NCBI RefSeq assembly: GCF_025398255.1
Contig: NZ_JAODNW010000003.1
Coordinates: forward strand, 220,190 to 284,189
Origin: Chelativorans intermedius
Lineage (GTDB): Bacteria; Pseudomonadota; Alphaproteobacteria; Rhizobiales; Rhizobiaceae
Reading direction: 5' to 3'
DNA: 64,000 nucleotides
Part shown: piece after piece, positions 33,732-42,007 of the stretch
How positions within the stretch are numbered: the first letter of the stretch is position 1
Layout of the letters: every line of letters starts with the position of its first letter
Made by a program: the position numbers and the translations under genes
The notes under the pieces: generated by a model
Told to the model about the DNA's origin: nothing
What the model saw: the letters and a program-made list of their open reading frames with translations, nothing else
The model's database searches: none

Positions 33732-34201
33732 GAGGCCCCGACCCTGACCGTTCCGTCGCTCATCACCGTGCCGGTGATGACGGCGCCGCTGTCCAGATTG
33801 CGCAGCCTGATGAGGTCGCCCGCCGCGCCCGATTGCAGCGGCACGGCCACCAGCGAGATGGTCAGCGCGCCGGCGGTGAAGACGACGGTCACGGCCGTTC
33901 CCTGCTCGACGAGATAGGGCTCGCGTACGGAGGAAAGGGGCACCAGCCGGCCCGGCAGCAGAGTGCGCCGGGCCACCTTGCCGTCCAGCTCTTCCGGTCC
34001 GCGGGCGACTTCCGCCATGTGGCGCTGCGGGCGGCGCAGAACCACCTCGCGCAGGGCTTCGGCGGTCACGGTTTCGCCCGGATAGATCACGCGCACGGGA
34101 ACGACCACCATGTCCTGGGCGACCGCGGGCAGGGGGGCGCAGGCGAGGGTGGCCAGAAGCCCCGCCAGAAGAACCCGCCGCCCTGGGAAACCGCTCATCA
34201 T
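33728..34201 (-). CDS. flgA: P-ring assembly chaperone FlgA
   Basis: Periplasmic chaperone for FlgI, 157 residues. A signal peptide of about 28 residues ends at PAVAQ. The mature SAF-like domain follows (VVPVRVIYPGETVTAEALREV) and the C-terminal part has REPYLVEQGTAVTVVFTAGALTISLVAVPLQSGAAGDLIRLRNLDSG, typical of FlgA. It lies between flgG (4-bp gap) and flgI (ATGA overlap). Two adjacent ATG codons make the exact start ambiguous by one residue. Confidence 0.93.
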   Translation of the reverse strand: MMSGFPGRRVLLAGLLATLACAPLPAVAQDMVVVPVRVIYPGETVTAEALREVVLRRPQRHMAEVARGPEELDGKVARRTLLPGRLVPLSSVREPYLVEQGTAVTVVFTAGALTISLVAVPLQSGAAGDLIRLRNLDSGAVITGTVMSDGTVRVGAS

Positions 34202-34205
34202 CGCC

Positions 34206-34994
34206 CTACCGTATCGCCTGGGTCACGGTGGCGGCCATCTCGTCAGCCGCGGTGATGACCTTGGAGTTCATTTCGTAGGCGCGCTGGGCGGAGATGAGAT
34301 CGGTGATTTCCTTCACCGGATCGACGTTGGAATCCTCCAGATAGCCTTGCTCGACCGTGGCAAAGCCCGGATCGCCCGGCACGCCCACCGTGGCCGGGCC
34401 CGAAGCGGCGGTCTCGCGGAACAGGTTGTTGCCGATGGGGGCCAGCCCGGCCTCGTTGGCGAAGGTGGCAAGCGTGAGCTGGCCGAGTTCCTGAAGCTCG
34501 GCCTGGCCTTCGACGCGGGCGAAGACCTGGCCCGACTTGTTGACCACCACTTCCACCGTGTTGTTCGGCACCACGATCTCCGGCACCACCGGAAAGCCGT
34601 CGACGGTGACGAGCTGACCGTTCGCATTGGTGTTGAAGGCTCCGGCACGGGTATAGAGAATCTCGCCGTCCGCGCCCTCGATCTCGAACCATCCCTTGCC
34701 CACCAGCGCCAGGTCGAGCTCGTTGCCGGTGTTGGTGAGCGAGCCCTGGGTATGCAGGTTGCGCACCGCGGTCGTCTTCACGCCCAGGCCGATATTGGCG
34801 CCTTCCGGCACGATGTTCTGGTTGGCCCTTTCGGGTACGCCCTGCAGCCTCTCCGCCTGATAGAGCAGATCGGAGAATTCGGCACGGGCGCGCTTGAAGC
34901 CGGTGGTGTTGATGTTGGCGATGTTGTTGGCGATCACCTCCAGATTGGTCTGCTGGGCGCTCATGCCGGTGGCGGCGATGGAAAGGGCTTTCAT
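34206..34994 (-). CDS. flgG: Distal rod protein FlgG
   Basis: The distal rod, 262 residues, exactly family length. The N-terminal motif [26 protein letters not shown] (residues 9-34) and the C-terminal [29 protein letters not shown] are nearly consensus for FlgG. The central [17 protein letters not shown] segment is the shared FlgE/F/G body. It is exported without a signal peptide. It lies between fliE (11-bp gap) and flgA in the flgB-to-fliP unit. Confidence 0.96.
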   Translation of the reverse strand: MKALSIAATGMSAQQTNLEVIANNIANINTTGFKRARAEFSDLLYQAERLQGVPERANQNIVPEGANIGLGVKTTAVRNLHTQGSLTNTGNELDLALVGKGWFEIEGADGEILYTRAGAFNTNANGQLVTVDGFPVVPEIVVPNNTVEVVVNKSGQVFARVEGQAELQELGQLTLATFANEAGLAPIGNNLFRETAASGPATVGVPGDPGFATVEQGYLEDSNVDPVKEITDLISAQRAYEMNSKVITAADEMAATVTQAIR

Positions 34995-35005
34995 GGGCGT
35001 CTTCC

Positions 35006-35308
35006 TCAGATCGACATGCGGCTTATGTCGAGATAGGCTTCCACGATCTTGTCGCGGATGGCGATCGCGGCGCGCAGCGACTGCTCGGCGCTCATCACCG
35101 CATCGACCACGGCGCGCGTGTCGGCCTCGCCGCGCAGCGCATCGAGCGACAGCGCCTCGGCCTTTTCCAGCCGGGCAACGGTGTTGCCCGCCAGCTCCGT
35201 GACCATGGAGGCAAAGGCATCGCCTGCCGCCGTCTTCGCCGTCTGCGTCTCGGATAGCAGCGAACGCGTGTCGGAAAGGGGGGCGATGCCGCCAAGGCCG
35301 TTGATCAT
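35006..35308 (-). CDS. fliE: Rod-MS-ring adaptor FliE
   Basis: A 100-residue protein linking the MS ring to the proximal rod and the first export substrate. Typical segments are the middle [32 protein letters not shown] and the C-terminal [32 protein letters not shown], which ends with the conserved I-rich helix. It overlaps flgC by ATGA and precedes flgG. No anomaly is seen. Confidence 0.94.
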   Translation of the reverse strand: MINGLGGIAPLSDTRSLLSETQTAKTAAGDAFASMVTELAGNTVARLEKAEALSLDALRGEADTRAVVDAVMSAEQSLRAAIAIRDKIVEAYLDISRMSI

Positions 35309-35727
35309 GAATTGCTCCGCAACAGGTCGATGGTCATGGAAATCATCTCGCGGGCCTGCTTGAGGGTCTGCAGGTTGGCCTCGTAGCTGCGGCTGGCCTC
35401 GCGCATGTCGGCCATCTCCACGAGCATGTTCACATTCGGCAGCTTGACGTAGCCGAATTCATCCGCCGCCTCGTGGCCGGGCATGTATTCGACGGGGAAC
35501 TCGGTGGGATCGCGGGCTATTGCCGAGACCTCCACCATGCTGCCGCCCGTGACCCGGTCGAGCTCGGCGGAGAAGCTGATGGTCTTGCGGCGGTAGGGGT
35601 CGCCGCCGGGAATGTCGCTGGTGGATTGCGCGTTGGCCAGGTTCTCGGAGACCACGCGCATGCGCTCCGACTGGGCGGTGAGACCGGAGCCGGAGACCTT
35701 GAGTGCGGCGGAAAGCGCGTCGACCAT
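35305..35727 (-). CDS. flgC: Proximal rod protein FlgC
   Basis: Proximal rod component, 140 residues. The N-terminus has [32 protein letters not shown] split over residues 4-35, the loop includes the [12 protein letters not shown] motif, and the C-terminus reads [36 protein letters not shown], the FlgC signature. It lies 4 bp after flgB and overlaps fliE. Together with FlgB and FlgF it builds the proximal rod. Confidence 0.95.
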   Translation of the reverse strand: MVDALSAALKVSGSGLTAQSERMRVVSENLANAQSTSDIPGGDPYRRKTISFSAELDRVTGGSMVEVSAIARDPTEFPVEYMPGHEAADEFGYVKLPNVNMLVEMADMREASRSYEANLQTLKQAREMISMTIDLLRSNS

Positions 35728-35731
35728 GCCT

Positions 35732-36109
35732 CTAGCCCCGTGCCGTCATCGTCATCATGCGGTGAAAGGCCTTGACGATGGCCGTGTTGAGCTCGAAGGC
35801 GCGGCGGATCTCGCCGGCCTTGATCAACTCGTTCTCCAGCACGACGCTGTTCTCGGAGGGCAGGAGTTCGACATCCTCCTGCTCGTTGAGGGCAAAGCCC
35901 GCCTCCGTGGCCCCCATTTTCTGGTGTAGCGGGTTGGTCGCCTGCAGGGCCACCCGCGTGCCGCCGAGCACGCTTTCGAACGGTTCCACGTCGATGGCCT
36001 TGTAGCCCGGCGTGTTGATGTTGGCGATGTTGCCGGCCACCGTCGCCTGACGCACCGAGAGCCAGCGCGCCTGCTGCGTGGCGAGATCGAACAGATTGAC
36101 AGGTTGCAT
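35732..36109 (-). CDS. flgB: Proximal rod protein FlgB
   Basis: The first proximal rod protein, 125 residues, with the start set at ATG 36109 because GGGAG lies just upstream (an ATG four codons earlier is the alternative). Motifs: [29 protein letters not shown] at about residues 9-37 and the C-terminal [27 protein letters not shown]. It heads the unit flgB-flgC-fliE-flgG-flgA-flgI-motE-flgH-fliL-fliP and is preceded by its own copy of the shared promoter motif. Confidence 0.95.
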   Translation of the reverse strand: MQPVNLFDLATQQARWLSVRQATVAGNIANINTPGYKAIDVEPFESVLGGTRVALQATNPLHQKMGATEAGFALNEQEDVELLPSENSVVLENELIKAGEIRRAFELNTAIVKAFHRMMTMTARG

Positions 36110-36139
36110 GGCAACTCCCATCGGCTTTCGCGGCCCAAA

Positions 36140-36160
36140 GTAGGGGGCCAGTCTTGCGTG
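36140..36160 (-). promoter_or_regulatory. Flagellar promoter motif upstream of flgB, with extra direct repeat
   Basis: Minus strand: CACGCAAG, nine bases, CTAC, 31 nt before the flgB ATG. Immediately upstream lies a second copy, GACGCAAG, shifted by exactly 11 bp. This gives the clearest tandem repeat of the six sites and the spacing favoured by OmpR-family dimers. Confidence 0.65.
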
Positions 36161-36180
36161 GGCCTTGCGTCAGGCGCTGC

Positions 36181-36777
36181 CTATCGCTCCAATCGTACCT
36201 CGGTATCCCTGGAGGTGATGAGAACCCAGGAGCCCTCGCGCTCGACGATCCTCGCAACCCGGCTGCCGTCGGGAAGCGGCGAGCCGTGCTGGACGATCCA
36301 GAATCCTTCCTCGTCCTCGATCATGGCGCGGCCATTGCCCGCGTCGATGAGACGGAAGCTCAGCCGGTCGCCGGGAAAGGGCTGGCGGGGCAGGTCGTCG
36401 GGCTCGACGCGCGGCGCGTCGGGCACCGTGCCGGTGGGAAAGAAGTCGAGTTGCGGGCGGCCTTCGGGCGGCGGCATCAGCCGTTCGCCCAGCGGCTGTA
36501 TGCTTGCCGCCAGGCCCGGCGCGGCACGTCCGTCTGCCTGGCCGGAGAAGGTGAGCGGGCGAATGCCGAACTTCTCCTGGTGGAGGAAGATGTACCAGGG
36601 AAACAGCGCGCACACCGCCGCAAGACCGATGCCGCAGCCGGCGATCAGCCAATCGCTGCTGACGCGCGGCAGCCGAGGTCGCCGGAGACGCCTCTTCTTG
36701 TCCTTCTCGGGCACCTCCTCCAAGGTTTCCACCGGGGTGGCATCGGGCAGAACGAGGCCGGCAAGCTTATCCTTCAC
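36181..36777 (-). CDS. Conserved flagellar-locus membrane protein (orf198)
   Basis: I do not recognise a named family. The 198-residue product has a basic cytoplasmic N-terminus (EKDKKRRLRRPRLPR), one membrane helix at about 43-66 (WLIAGCGIGLAAVCALFPWYIFL), and an extracytoplasmic remainder rich in P and D that ends in a small beta-rich domain (ISTSRDT-like end, actually LITSRDTEVRLER). It follows fliI with an 11-bp overlap and precedes the flgB promoter, so it belongs to the DUF1217-flgF-fliI transcript. Genes of this layout sit at this spot in other Rhizobiales islands as far as I recall. Its function is unknown. Confidence 0.7.
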   Translation of the reverse strand: MKDKLAGLVLPDATPVETLEEVPEKDKKRRLRRPRLPRVSSDWLIAGCGIGLAAVCALFPWYIFLHQEKFGIRPLTFSGQADGRAAPGLAASIQPLGERLMPPPEGRPQLDFFPTGTVPDAPRVEPDDLPRQPFPGDRLSFRLIDAGNGRAMIEDEEGFWIVQHGSPLPDGSRVARIVEREGSWVLITSRDTEVRLER

Positions 36778-38140
36778 GCCTTTCCTCCTTCAGCTTCAGT
36801 TTCTGGGCCAACTCGGCAAAGGGGTCGGCGGACGTTCGCTCTCCGGGTGCCTGCTTGAGCGCCTCGTAGATCGCCGGCACCTGGCGCACCGCCATGTCCA
36901 GCTCCGGATCGAGGCCGGTCTGCACTCCGCCCAGAAGGCGGATGTCGCGGGTTTCCTCAAAACGGGCGATCATCGCCTTCAGGCGCTGCACGAGCAGCCG
37001 CTTCTCCTCGCTCCACGCCCGCTGGGCCAGCCGTGAGATGGAGGCCAGCGGATCGACCGGGGGATAGCGCCCCTGCTCGGCGATGGCCCGGTCCAGCACC
37101 ACATGCCCGTCGAGGATGCCGCGCACGCAATCGGCCACGGGGTCGTTGTGGTCGTCACCGTCGACCAGCACCGACAGGATGGCCGTGATGGAGCCGTGGC
37201 CGTCCTCGCCGGGGCCGGCGCGTTCGAGCAGCCGGGGCAGGTCGGTGAAGACCGAGGCCGGATAGCCGCGCGCCACCGGCGGCTCGCCGGCGCCGGTGGC
37301 CACCTCGCGGGCGGCATGGGCATAGCGGGTGATGGAATCGAGGATAAGCAGAACCTTTTCGCCCCGGTCGCGGAAGCTTTCGGCAACGCGCATGGCGGTG
37401 TCGGCGGCGCGGCGGCGCATCATGGCGCTTTCGTCGCTGGTCGCCACCACGGCCACGGTCTTCTCCATACCGGCCTTGCCGATGGTATCCTCGAGGAACT
37501 CGCGCACCTCGCGGCCGCGCTCGCCGATCATGGCCACCACCACGGTGTCGAAGGCCTCGGCCCGCGCCAGCATGGCCAGAAGCGTCGACTTTCCGACGCC
37601 CGAGCCGGCGAAGATGCCAAGGCGCTGGCCATGGCAAAGCGGGGTGAAGATGTCGATGACGCGCACCCCGGTCATGAAGGGCGTGGCAATGCGCTGGCGG
37701 CGCAGGACCGGTGGCGTGCGCGGCCTGGCGGCATCGGGTTCTGCCGGCCGGCAGACGAGGGGCGGGCCGTCGTCCACGGGCTGGCCCAGCGCATCGACGA
37801 CGCGCCCGCGCCAGCTTTCGTGCGGCGCGATGTGGAGCGGCCCGGCGTTGAAGACCGGCTGGCCCAGGCCGGCCTCGGCGCTCTCCTTGAAGGGGGCGAC
37901 CAGAAGATCCTCGGCGCTGATGCGTACCACTTCGCCGCGGTGCTCCGCCCCGCCGCAGCGGAAGGAAACGATGTCTCCCAGCCGCGCCGCCTGCGACAGT
38001 CCGCGCACACGATAGTGAGTGGGGGTCACCTCGCAGATGCGACCGCCGGGACGGACGATGCGCCGCGGCGCGCGAAAGCGCAGATAAGTGCCCTCCAGCA
38101 GGGCAAGCGCGTTGGTGCCGGCCGGCTCCATGCCATCCAT
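36767..38140 (-). CDS. fliI: Flagellar export ATPase FliI
   Basis: Hexameric ATPase of the export apparatus, 457 residues, homologous to the F1 beta subunit. Walker A is GSGVGKST at 179-186, Walker B lies in KVLLILDSITRYAHAARE near 250-267, and the preceding VVVAMIGERGREVREFLEDT is a family hallmark. N-terminal barrel residues 15-100 precede the catalytic domain. The start overlaps the flgF stop by one base. It is encoded apart from its proposed regulators FliH (26.7 kb) and FliJ (13.2 kb). Confidence 0.96.
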   Translation of the reverse strand: MDGMEPAGTNALALLEGTYLRFRAPRRIVRPGGRICEVTPTHYRVRGLSQAARLGDIVSFRCGGAEHRGEVVRISAEDLLVAPFKESAEAGLGQPVFNAGPLHIAPHESWRGRVVDALGQPVDDGPPLVCRPAEPDAARPRTPPVLRRQRIATPFMTGVRVIDIFTPLCHGQRLGIFAGSGVGKSTLLAMLARAEAFDTVVVAMIGERGREVREFLEDTIGKAGMEKTVAVVATSDESAMMRRRAADTAMRVAESFRDRGEKVLLILDSITRYAHAAREVATGAGEPPVARGYPASVFTDLPRLLERAGPGEDGHGSITAILSVLVDGDDHNDPVADCVRGILDGHVVLDRAIAEQGRYPPVDPLASISRLAQRAWSEEKRLLVQRLKAMIARFEETRDIRLLGGVQTGLDPELDMAVRQVPAIYEALKQAPGERTSADPFAELAQKLKLKEERREG

Positions 38141-38859
38141 CAGCTTCCCATCGTCTTGATGGCGTCCTTCATGGCGGTGTCGCTGTCACGCATCAGGGCG
38201 CTTACCTGCTCGAAGGCGCGCTGCACCTGGATGAGGCGCATCATCTCTCGCACCGGATTCACGTTGGACTCTTCCAGGAAGCCCTGGGCCACGCCGACAT
38301 CCGGGCGGTCGACCACCGGCTGCGGCTGAACGTCCGGCAGGAAGCCCGAGTTTCCGTAGCGCTGTGCGTTGGGGCCGGGAGTGAAGGCAAACAGGCCGAT
38401 GGCGCCGAGAAGCTGGCCGTTCTGGCGCAGCGTGCCATCGGCACCGGCCTCCGGCGGGCCGGCCTGCGGGTCGAGAACCAGCGGCGCGCCGCCGGGGTCG
38501 AGGACGGGATGGCCTTCGAGGGTGACGAGCTCGCCCGTCTCCAGCATGGTGAAACGGCCGTCGCGCGTCATCATCGGTCCGGCCGGCGTTTCCACGGCGA
38601 ACCATGCATCGCCCTGAACGGCGAAATCGAAGGGGCTGCCCGTCTCGCGAAGGCCGCCTGAACGCGTGTCGTAGAAGTCGCTGCCGGTGGCGACGAAACT
38701 CACCGATTCGTCGGTCAGCCCGCTCATCACGGCGTCGAAGGTGATACCTCCGGCGCGGAAGCCCACCGTGCCGGCATTGGCGACATTGTCGGCCAGCGTC
38801 GTCAAGCGGCGCTCAAGCGCCATCTGCGAGGACAGCGCGACGTAGAGTCCGGTCTGCAC
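38140..38859 (-). CDS. flgF: Proximal rod protein FlgF
   Basis: A 239-residue rod protein of the FlgE/F/G family. The N-terminal motif is [26 protein letters not shown] at about 9-34, then the body segment [19 protein letters not shown], and the C-terminal assembly helix is [26 protein letters not shown]. It is slightly shorter than FlgG and has the FlgF-like VGFRAG start of the variable part. It lies 3 bp after the DUF1217 gene and directly before fliI. Confidence 0.94.
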   Translation of the reverse strand: MQTGLYVALSSQMALERRLTTLADNVANAGTVGFRAGGITFDAVMSGLTDESVSFVATGSDFYDTRSGGLRETGSPFDFAVQGDAWFAVETPAGPMMTRDGRFTMLETGELVTLEGHPVLDPGGAPLVLDPQAGPPEAGADGTLRQNGQLLGAIGLFAFTPGPNAQRYGNSGFLPDVQPQPVVDRPDVGVAQGFLEESNVNPVREMMRLIQVQRAFEQVSALMRDSDTAMKDAIKTMGS

Positions 38860-38862
38860 GGT

Positions 38863-39633
38863 CTATTTCCTCATCTGCGCGATGCTCAGGAGCACGTCGG
38901 TCGAAACGCCGAAGGCGGCGGGCCGGGTGAACAGCGCGGCGATGGAGTTCTGGGCGCCGCCGGGATTGTTGGCCTCCCACATGGCGGTGAAGCGCTTGAG
39001 GAAGTCCTCCAGCTTTTCGGGGTCCTGGAAATCGGCGATGTCGATGCGCTCCTTGAAGAGCTCGACCTGCTTGTCGATGTCGGCCTGGGCGAGCAGATCG
39101 GGAAGGCCGAGCGCGGTGCGCACCACCTTGGAAAGCGCGGCGTCGGCCAGCACGTCGTAGAAGGAGTCAATGTCCTTTGCCTTGCGTTCGAAATAGAGCG
39201 CCAGGCGCACGCCCTCGTTCTGTCGGCCCGCCTCTTCCTCCAGCGTCTGGCGCAAATATTTGTTCACCGTGCCTGTGGTGGGGCTGTAGAAGCTCGTGGT
39301 CTCCTCGCCGTAGCGGGCGAAATTGAAGGTCTTCACGAACTCCTTGTAGCGCGGGTCGGTGAGCTTGTTGGCGAAGCTGTCTTCCTCGTCGATGCCCTCC
39401 TTCAGCGCCTTGACCATGAAAGCCTTGGCATAGGCCATGTCTTCCAGCCCGTGCGCCTTCATCGCGTAGCGGAAGAGGCGGTCGTCGGCGACGAACTCCT
39501 CGATCGTCTTCACCTTCTCGATGTTTTCCCGGTAATACGCCGTCTCGCGGCTCACCATCGGCTGCGCCTCGATACGGCTCAAGGACTGGCCGATGTCGCG
39601 CGTAATCAGCAGATAGCTCGTGTAGGTGTTCAT
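38863..39633 (-). CDS. DUF1217 family flagellar-locus protein
   Basis: A 256-residue helical protein of the DUF1217 family, which occurs in flagellar clusters of alphaproteobacteria. Typical segments are [44 protein letters not shown] (residues 30-73, read in pieces) and [30 protein letters not shown]. No signal peptide or membrane helix is seen. The family has no agreed molecular role. It heads the transcript DUF1217-flgF-fliI-orf198 and is divergent from motA, with which it shares a symmetrical promoter region. Confidence 0.88.
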   Translation of the reverse strand: MNTYTSYLLITRDIGQSLSRIEAQPMVSRETAYYRENIEKVKTIEEFVADDRLFRYAMKAHGLEDMAYAKAFMVKALKEGIDEEDSFANKLTDPRYKEFVKTFNFARYGEETTSFYSPTTGTVNKYLRQTLEEEAGRQNEGVRLALYFERKAKDIDSFYDVLADAALSKVVRTALGLPDLLAQADIDKQVELFKERIDIADFQDPEKLEDFLKRFTAMWEANNPGGAQNSIAALFTRPAAFGVSTDVLLSIAQMRK

Positions 39634-39663
39634 CGCGACGTTCCCGCTCTCCGGGTGGAAACG

Positions 39664-39684
39664 CTAGCGGTGCTGCCTTGCGCG
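39664..39684 (-). promoter_or_regulatory. Flagellar promoter motif upstream of the DUF1217-flgF-fliI unit
   Basis: Minus strand: CGCGCAAG, nine bases, CTAG, 31 nt before the DUF1217 ATG. It is the mirror image of the motA site 27 bp away. Confidence 0.65.
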
Positions 39685-39718
39685 AGGCTTTCCTTCGCCC
39701 TTTCAAGCCTCACGCAAG
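39677..39718. repeat. 14-bp imperfect inverted repeat in the divergent motA promoter region
   Basis: CTTGCGCGAGGCTT (39677-39690) and AAGCCTCACGCAAG (39705-39718) match at 13 of 14 positions with a 14-nt spacer. Each arm contains the CAAG element of one of the two divergent promoters, so the dyad may let one set of activator molecules drive both operons. Confidence 0.65.
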
Positions 39719-39731
39719 CCACGACGGCTAG
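39711..39731 (+). promoter_or_regulatory. Flagellar promoter motif upstream of motA
   Basis: Plus strand: CACGCAAG, nine bases, CTAG, 38 nt before the motA GTG. An upstream half CTTTCAAG lies 11 bp earlier. The GCTAGTGC around the last element resembles the alphaproteobacterial -10 consensus GCTANAWC. Confidence 0.65.
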
Positions 39732-39768
39732 TGCGGAAGGGGAGATTTGTCATGGCAAGGGTCGCAAC

Positions 39769-40653
39769 GTGGGCATTCTTATAGGACTTGTCGTCACCCT
39801 GGGCTGCGTGATCGGCGGCTTCATGGCCATGGGCGGGCACATCGAGGTGCTGATCCAGCCCTGGGAGCTCGTCATCATCGGTGGTGCGGCGCTGGGCACC
39901 TTTCTGGTCGCCACGCCCATGGCGACGGTCAAGGATACGGGCCGGGCGTGCATGGAGGCTTTCAAGCATGCCGTGCCGAAGCAGACGGAGTATCTGGAAA
40001 CGCTGGGCGTGCTGCACAGCCTGATGCGCGAGCTGCGGGCGAAGTCGCGCAGCGAGGTGGAGGCCCATATCGACAACCCGGAAGAATCGGCGATCTTCCA
40101 GGCATTCCCCACGGTGCTGAAGAACCGGGACCTGACGAATTTCATCTGCGACTACTGCCGCATCATCATCATCGGCAATGCCCGACCCTTCGAGATCGAG
40201 GCGCTGATGGACGAGGAGATCCAGACCATCCGCCGTGACAAGCTGAAGCCCTACCACGCGCTTTCCTCGGTTGCCGACGGGCTGCCGGCGCTCGGCATCG
40301 TGGCGGCGGTGCTAGGCGTCATCAAGGCCATGGGGGCGCTCGACCAGTCACCGGAGATCCTCGGCGCGCTGGTCGGTGCGGCACTGGTCGGCACCTTTCT
40401 CGGCATCTTCCTGTCCTATGCCGTGGTCGGTCCCATCGCCGCCAAGATCAAGCTCGTGCGCGAGAAGAACAACCGCCTCTACGTGATCGTCAAGCAGACG
40501 CTGCTGGCCTACATGAACGGCTCGCTGCCGCAGGTGGCCGTGGAGTTCGGGCGCAAGACGATCTCCGCCTATGATCGTCCCTCCATCGACGCGGTCGAGC
40601 AGAGCACGCTGGCACCCGGACAGCCGAGCGATGCGGAGAGGAAGGCGGCGTGA
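39769..40653 (+). CDS. motA: Flagellar motor stator protein MotA
   Basis: Proton-channel stator subunit, 294 residues, four membrane helices. The GTG at 39769 gives [24 protein letters not shown], the family start; no in-frame ATG is nearer. The cytoplasmic loop with rotor-contacting charges includes [23 protein letters not shown] (about 85-107). The later [22 protein letters not shown] and [17 protein letters not shown] helices hold the conserved prolines. It heads motA-fliM-fliN-fliG-flhB-orf146 and its stop overlaps the fliM start. Confidence 0.95.
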   Translation: MGILIGLVVTLGCVIGGFMAMGGHIEVLIQPWELVIIGGAALGTFLVATPMATVKDTGRACMEAFKHAVPKQTEYLETLGVLHSLMRELRAKSRSEVEAHIDNPEESAIFQAFPTVLKNRDLTNFICDYCRIIIIGNARPFEIEALMDEEIQTIRRDKLKPYHALSSVADGLPALGIVAAVLGVIKAMGALDQSPEILGALVGAALVGTFLGIFLSYAVVGPIAAKIKLVREKNNRLYVIVKQTLLAYMNGSLPQVAVEFGRKTISAYDRPSIDAVEQSTLAPGQPSDAERKAA

Positions 40654-41603
40654 GCGCGATGGCGGCGAAGGCCGAAAACCCGGAGCTGATGCGCAAGCTC
40701 ATTGTCGAGCGGCTGGTCGGCGAGACCGGCGATCCGCATCATGTCACCGAGTCGGCGCGCGCTGCCGCCATGCGGGCCTTGCCGGCGCTTGCCGAGGCGC
40801 TGGAAGAGCGCTTTCCCCAGCCGCTTGCCGTCGATGTGACAGAGATCGAGGTGGTGCGTCTTGCGCAATTGAAGCCGCAGGCCGATTCCTTCGATGCCCT
40901 GGTTGTGGTTCCGGCCGCAGCCTCGCGCGACGCGCTGACCATGCGGCTCGACCCGCAGGCGCTCTCCCTGCTCGTCTCCTCCTTCTTCGGCGGCGATCCG
41001 GACATTCCCCCGCCGCCGCTCGAACGGGTTCCCTCCCGCATCGAGCTCGATGTCGCGGCAATGGTGTTCGAGATTTTCGCCAAGGCCCTCAATGGCGAAG
41101 GGCCGCGCGCGCTGGGCCTGCGCCTGCCCGTGCCGCAGCCGCTCGCCGGACCCGGCGACTTCAAGCGCTTCGTGGTGCGTGACGGGCCGGGCGTGTGCAT
41201 CACCTTTTCGCTCGGGGCGGGCGAGTCTGCCGGGCGGCTGACTGCCTGGATGCCCCAGCGCGTCGTCTTGGAGGGGCGCCGCGCGGCCGCACCGGATGCC
41301 GCCGGCGAGAAGCTGCAGGCCAGCGAGTGGCGCCGCCGCTTCAGCGACGAGGTGCTGCGCTCCCACGTGGAGCTGACGGCGACCGTTCCCCTGGCGAAGC
41401 TGCCGCTCAAGGCGCTCATGGGGCTCAGGGAGGGCCAGGTTCTGGAGCTGCACGAAAAGGCGCAGTCCGAGACGCGGCTTTCGGTGCGCGGGCGCACGAT
41501 TTTCATCTGCGAGTTCGGCAAGCTTGGGCAGCACTATACGGTGCGGCTGACGCGGCCATTCGATGCCAGGCAGGAAGTGCTCGACGGGCTGGCCGCCAGC
41601 TAG
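40650..41603 (+). CDS. fliM: C-ring switch protein FliM
   Basis: A rotor-switch protein of 317 residues. The middle CheC-like domain ([43 protein letters not shown]) and the C-terminal SPOA/FliN-like domain ([45 protein letters not shown]) are clear. The N-terminus reads [19 protein letters not shown] and does not show the LSQxEIDALL motif by which enteric FliM binds CheY-P. It begins at GTG 40650 inside the motA stop. FliN is encoded 13 bp downstream. Confidence 0.9.
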   Translation: MSAMAAKAENPELMRKLIVERLVGETGDPHHVTESARAAAMRALPALAEALEERFPQPLAVDVTEIEVVRLAQLKPQADSFDALVVVPAAASRDALTMRLDPQALSLLVSSFFGGDPDIPPPPLERVPSRIELDVAAMVFEIFAKALNGEGPRALGLRLPVPQPLAGPGDFKRFVVRDGPGVCITFSLGAGESAGRLTAWMPQRVVLEGRRAAAPDAAGEKLQASEWRRRFSDEVLRSHVELTATVPLAKLPLKALMGLREGQVLELHEKAQSETRLSVRGRTIFICEFGKLGQHYTVRLTRPFDARQEVLDGLAAS

Positions 41604-41616
41604 ACAGGAGAAGGAA

Positions 41617-41976
41617 ATGCGCAAGAGCGAACCGGCAAGCGAGGAACTGGGCGACGAGCCGCTCAACAAGGCGATCGAGGAGCTGCGCGATGCCCTGCAG
41701 GAGGACGGCGCATCGTCCGCTGCCGGCCATGCGGGCTTTGTCATGAACATCCCTGTGGAGGTGCAGATCGTGCTGGGAACGGCGGAGATGCCGGTGTCCG
41801 GGCTGATGGCCCTGCAGAAGGGCTCCACCGTCTCCCTTGACCGGCGCATCGGGGAGCCGGTCGACATCGTGGTCAACGGCCGGCGGATCGCGCGCGGCGA
41901 GATTACCCTGCTGGAGGACGATCCGAGCCGTTTCGGCGTCCGGCTGACGGAGATCGGCGGCGCGGCGGCGCAATGA
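41617..41976 (+). CDS. fliN: C-ring switch protein FliN
   Basis: Lower C-ring protein, 119 residues. A variable acidic N-terminus ([20 protein letters not shown]) precedes the SPOA domain at about 43-113 ([54 protein letters not shown], read in pieces). The start ATG 41617 has an AGGAGAAGGA site directly upstream. It lies between fliM and fliG, the order seen in Brucella and Sinorhizobium. It also docks FliH at the C ring in other bacteria. Confidence 0.94.
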   Translation: MRKSEPASEELGDEPLNKAIEELRDALQEDGASSAAGHAGFVMNIPVEVQIVLGTAEMPVSGLMALQKGSTVSLDRRIGEPVDIVVNGRRIARGEITLLEDDPSRFGVRLTEIGGAAAQ

Positions 41977-42007
41977 CGGGCGACATCTCCACTACAGGTA
42001 TGGGGCG

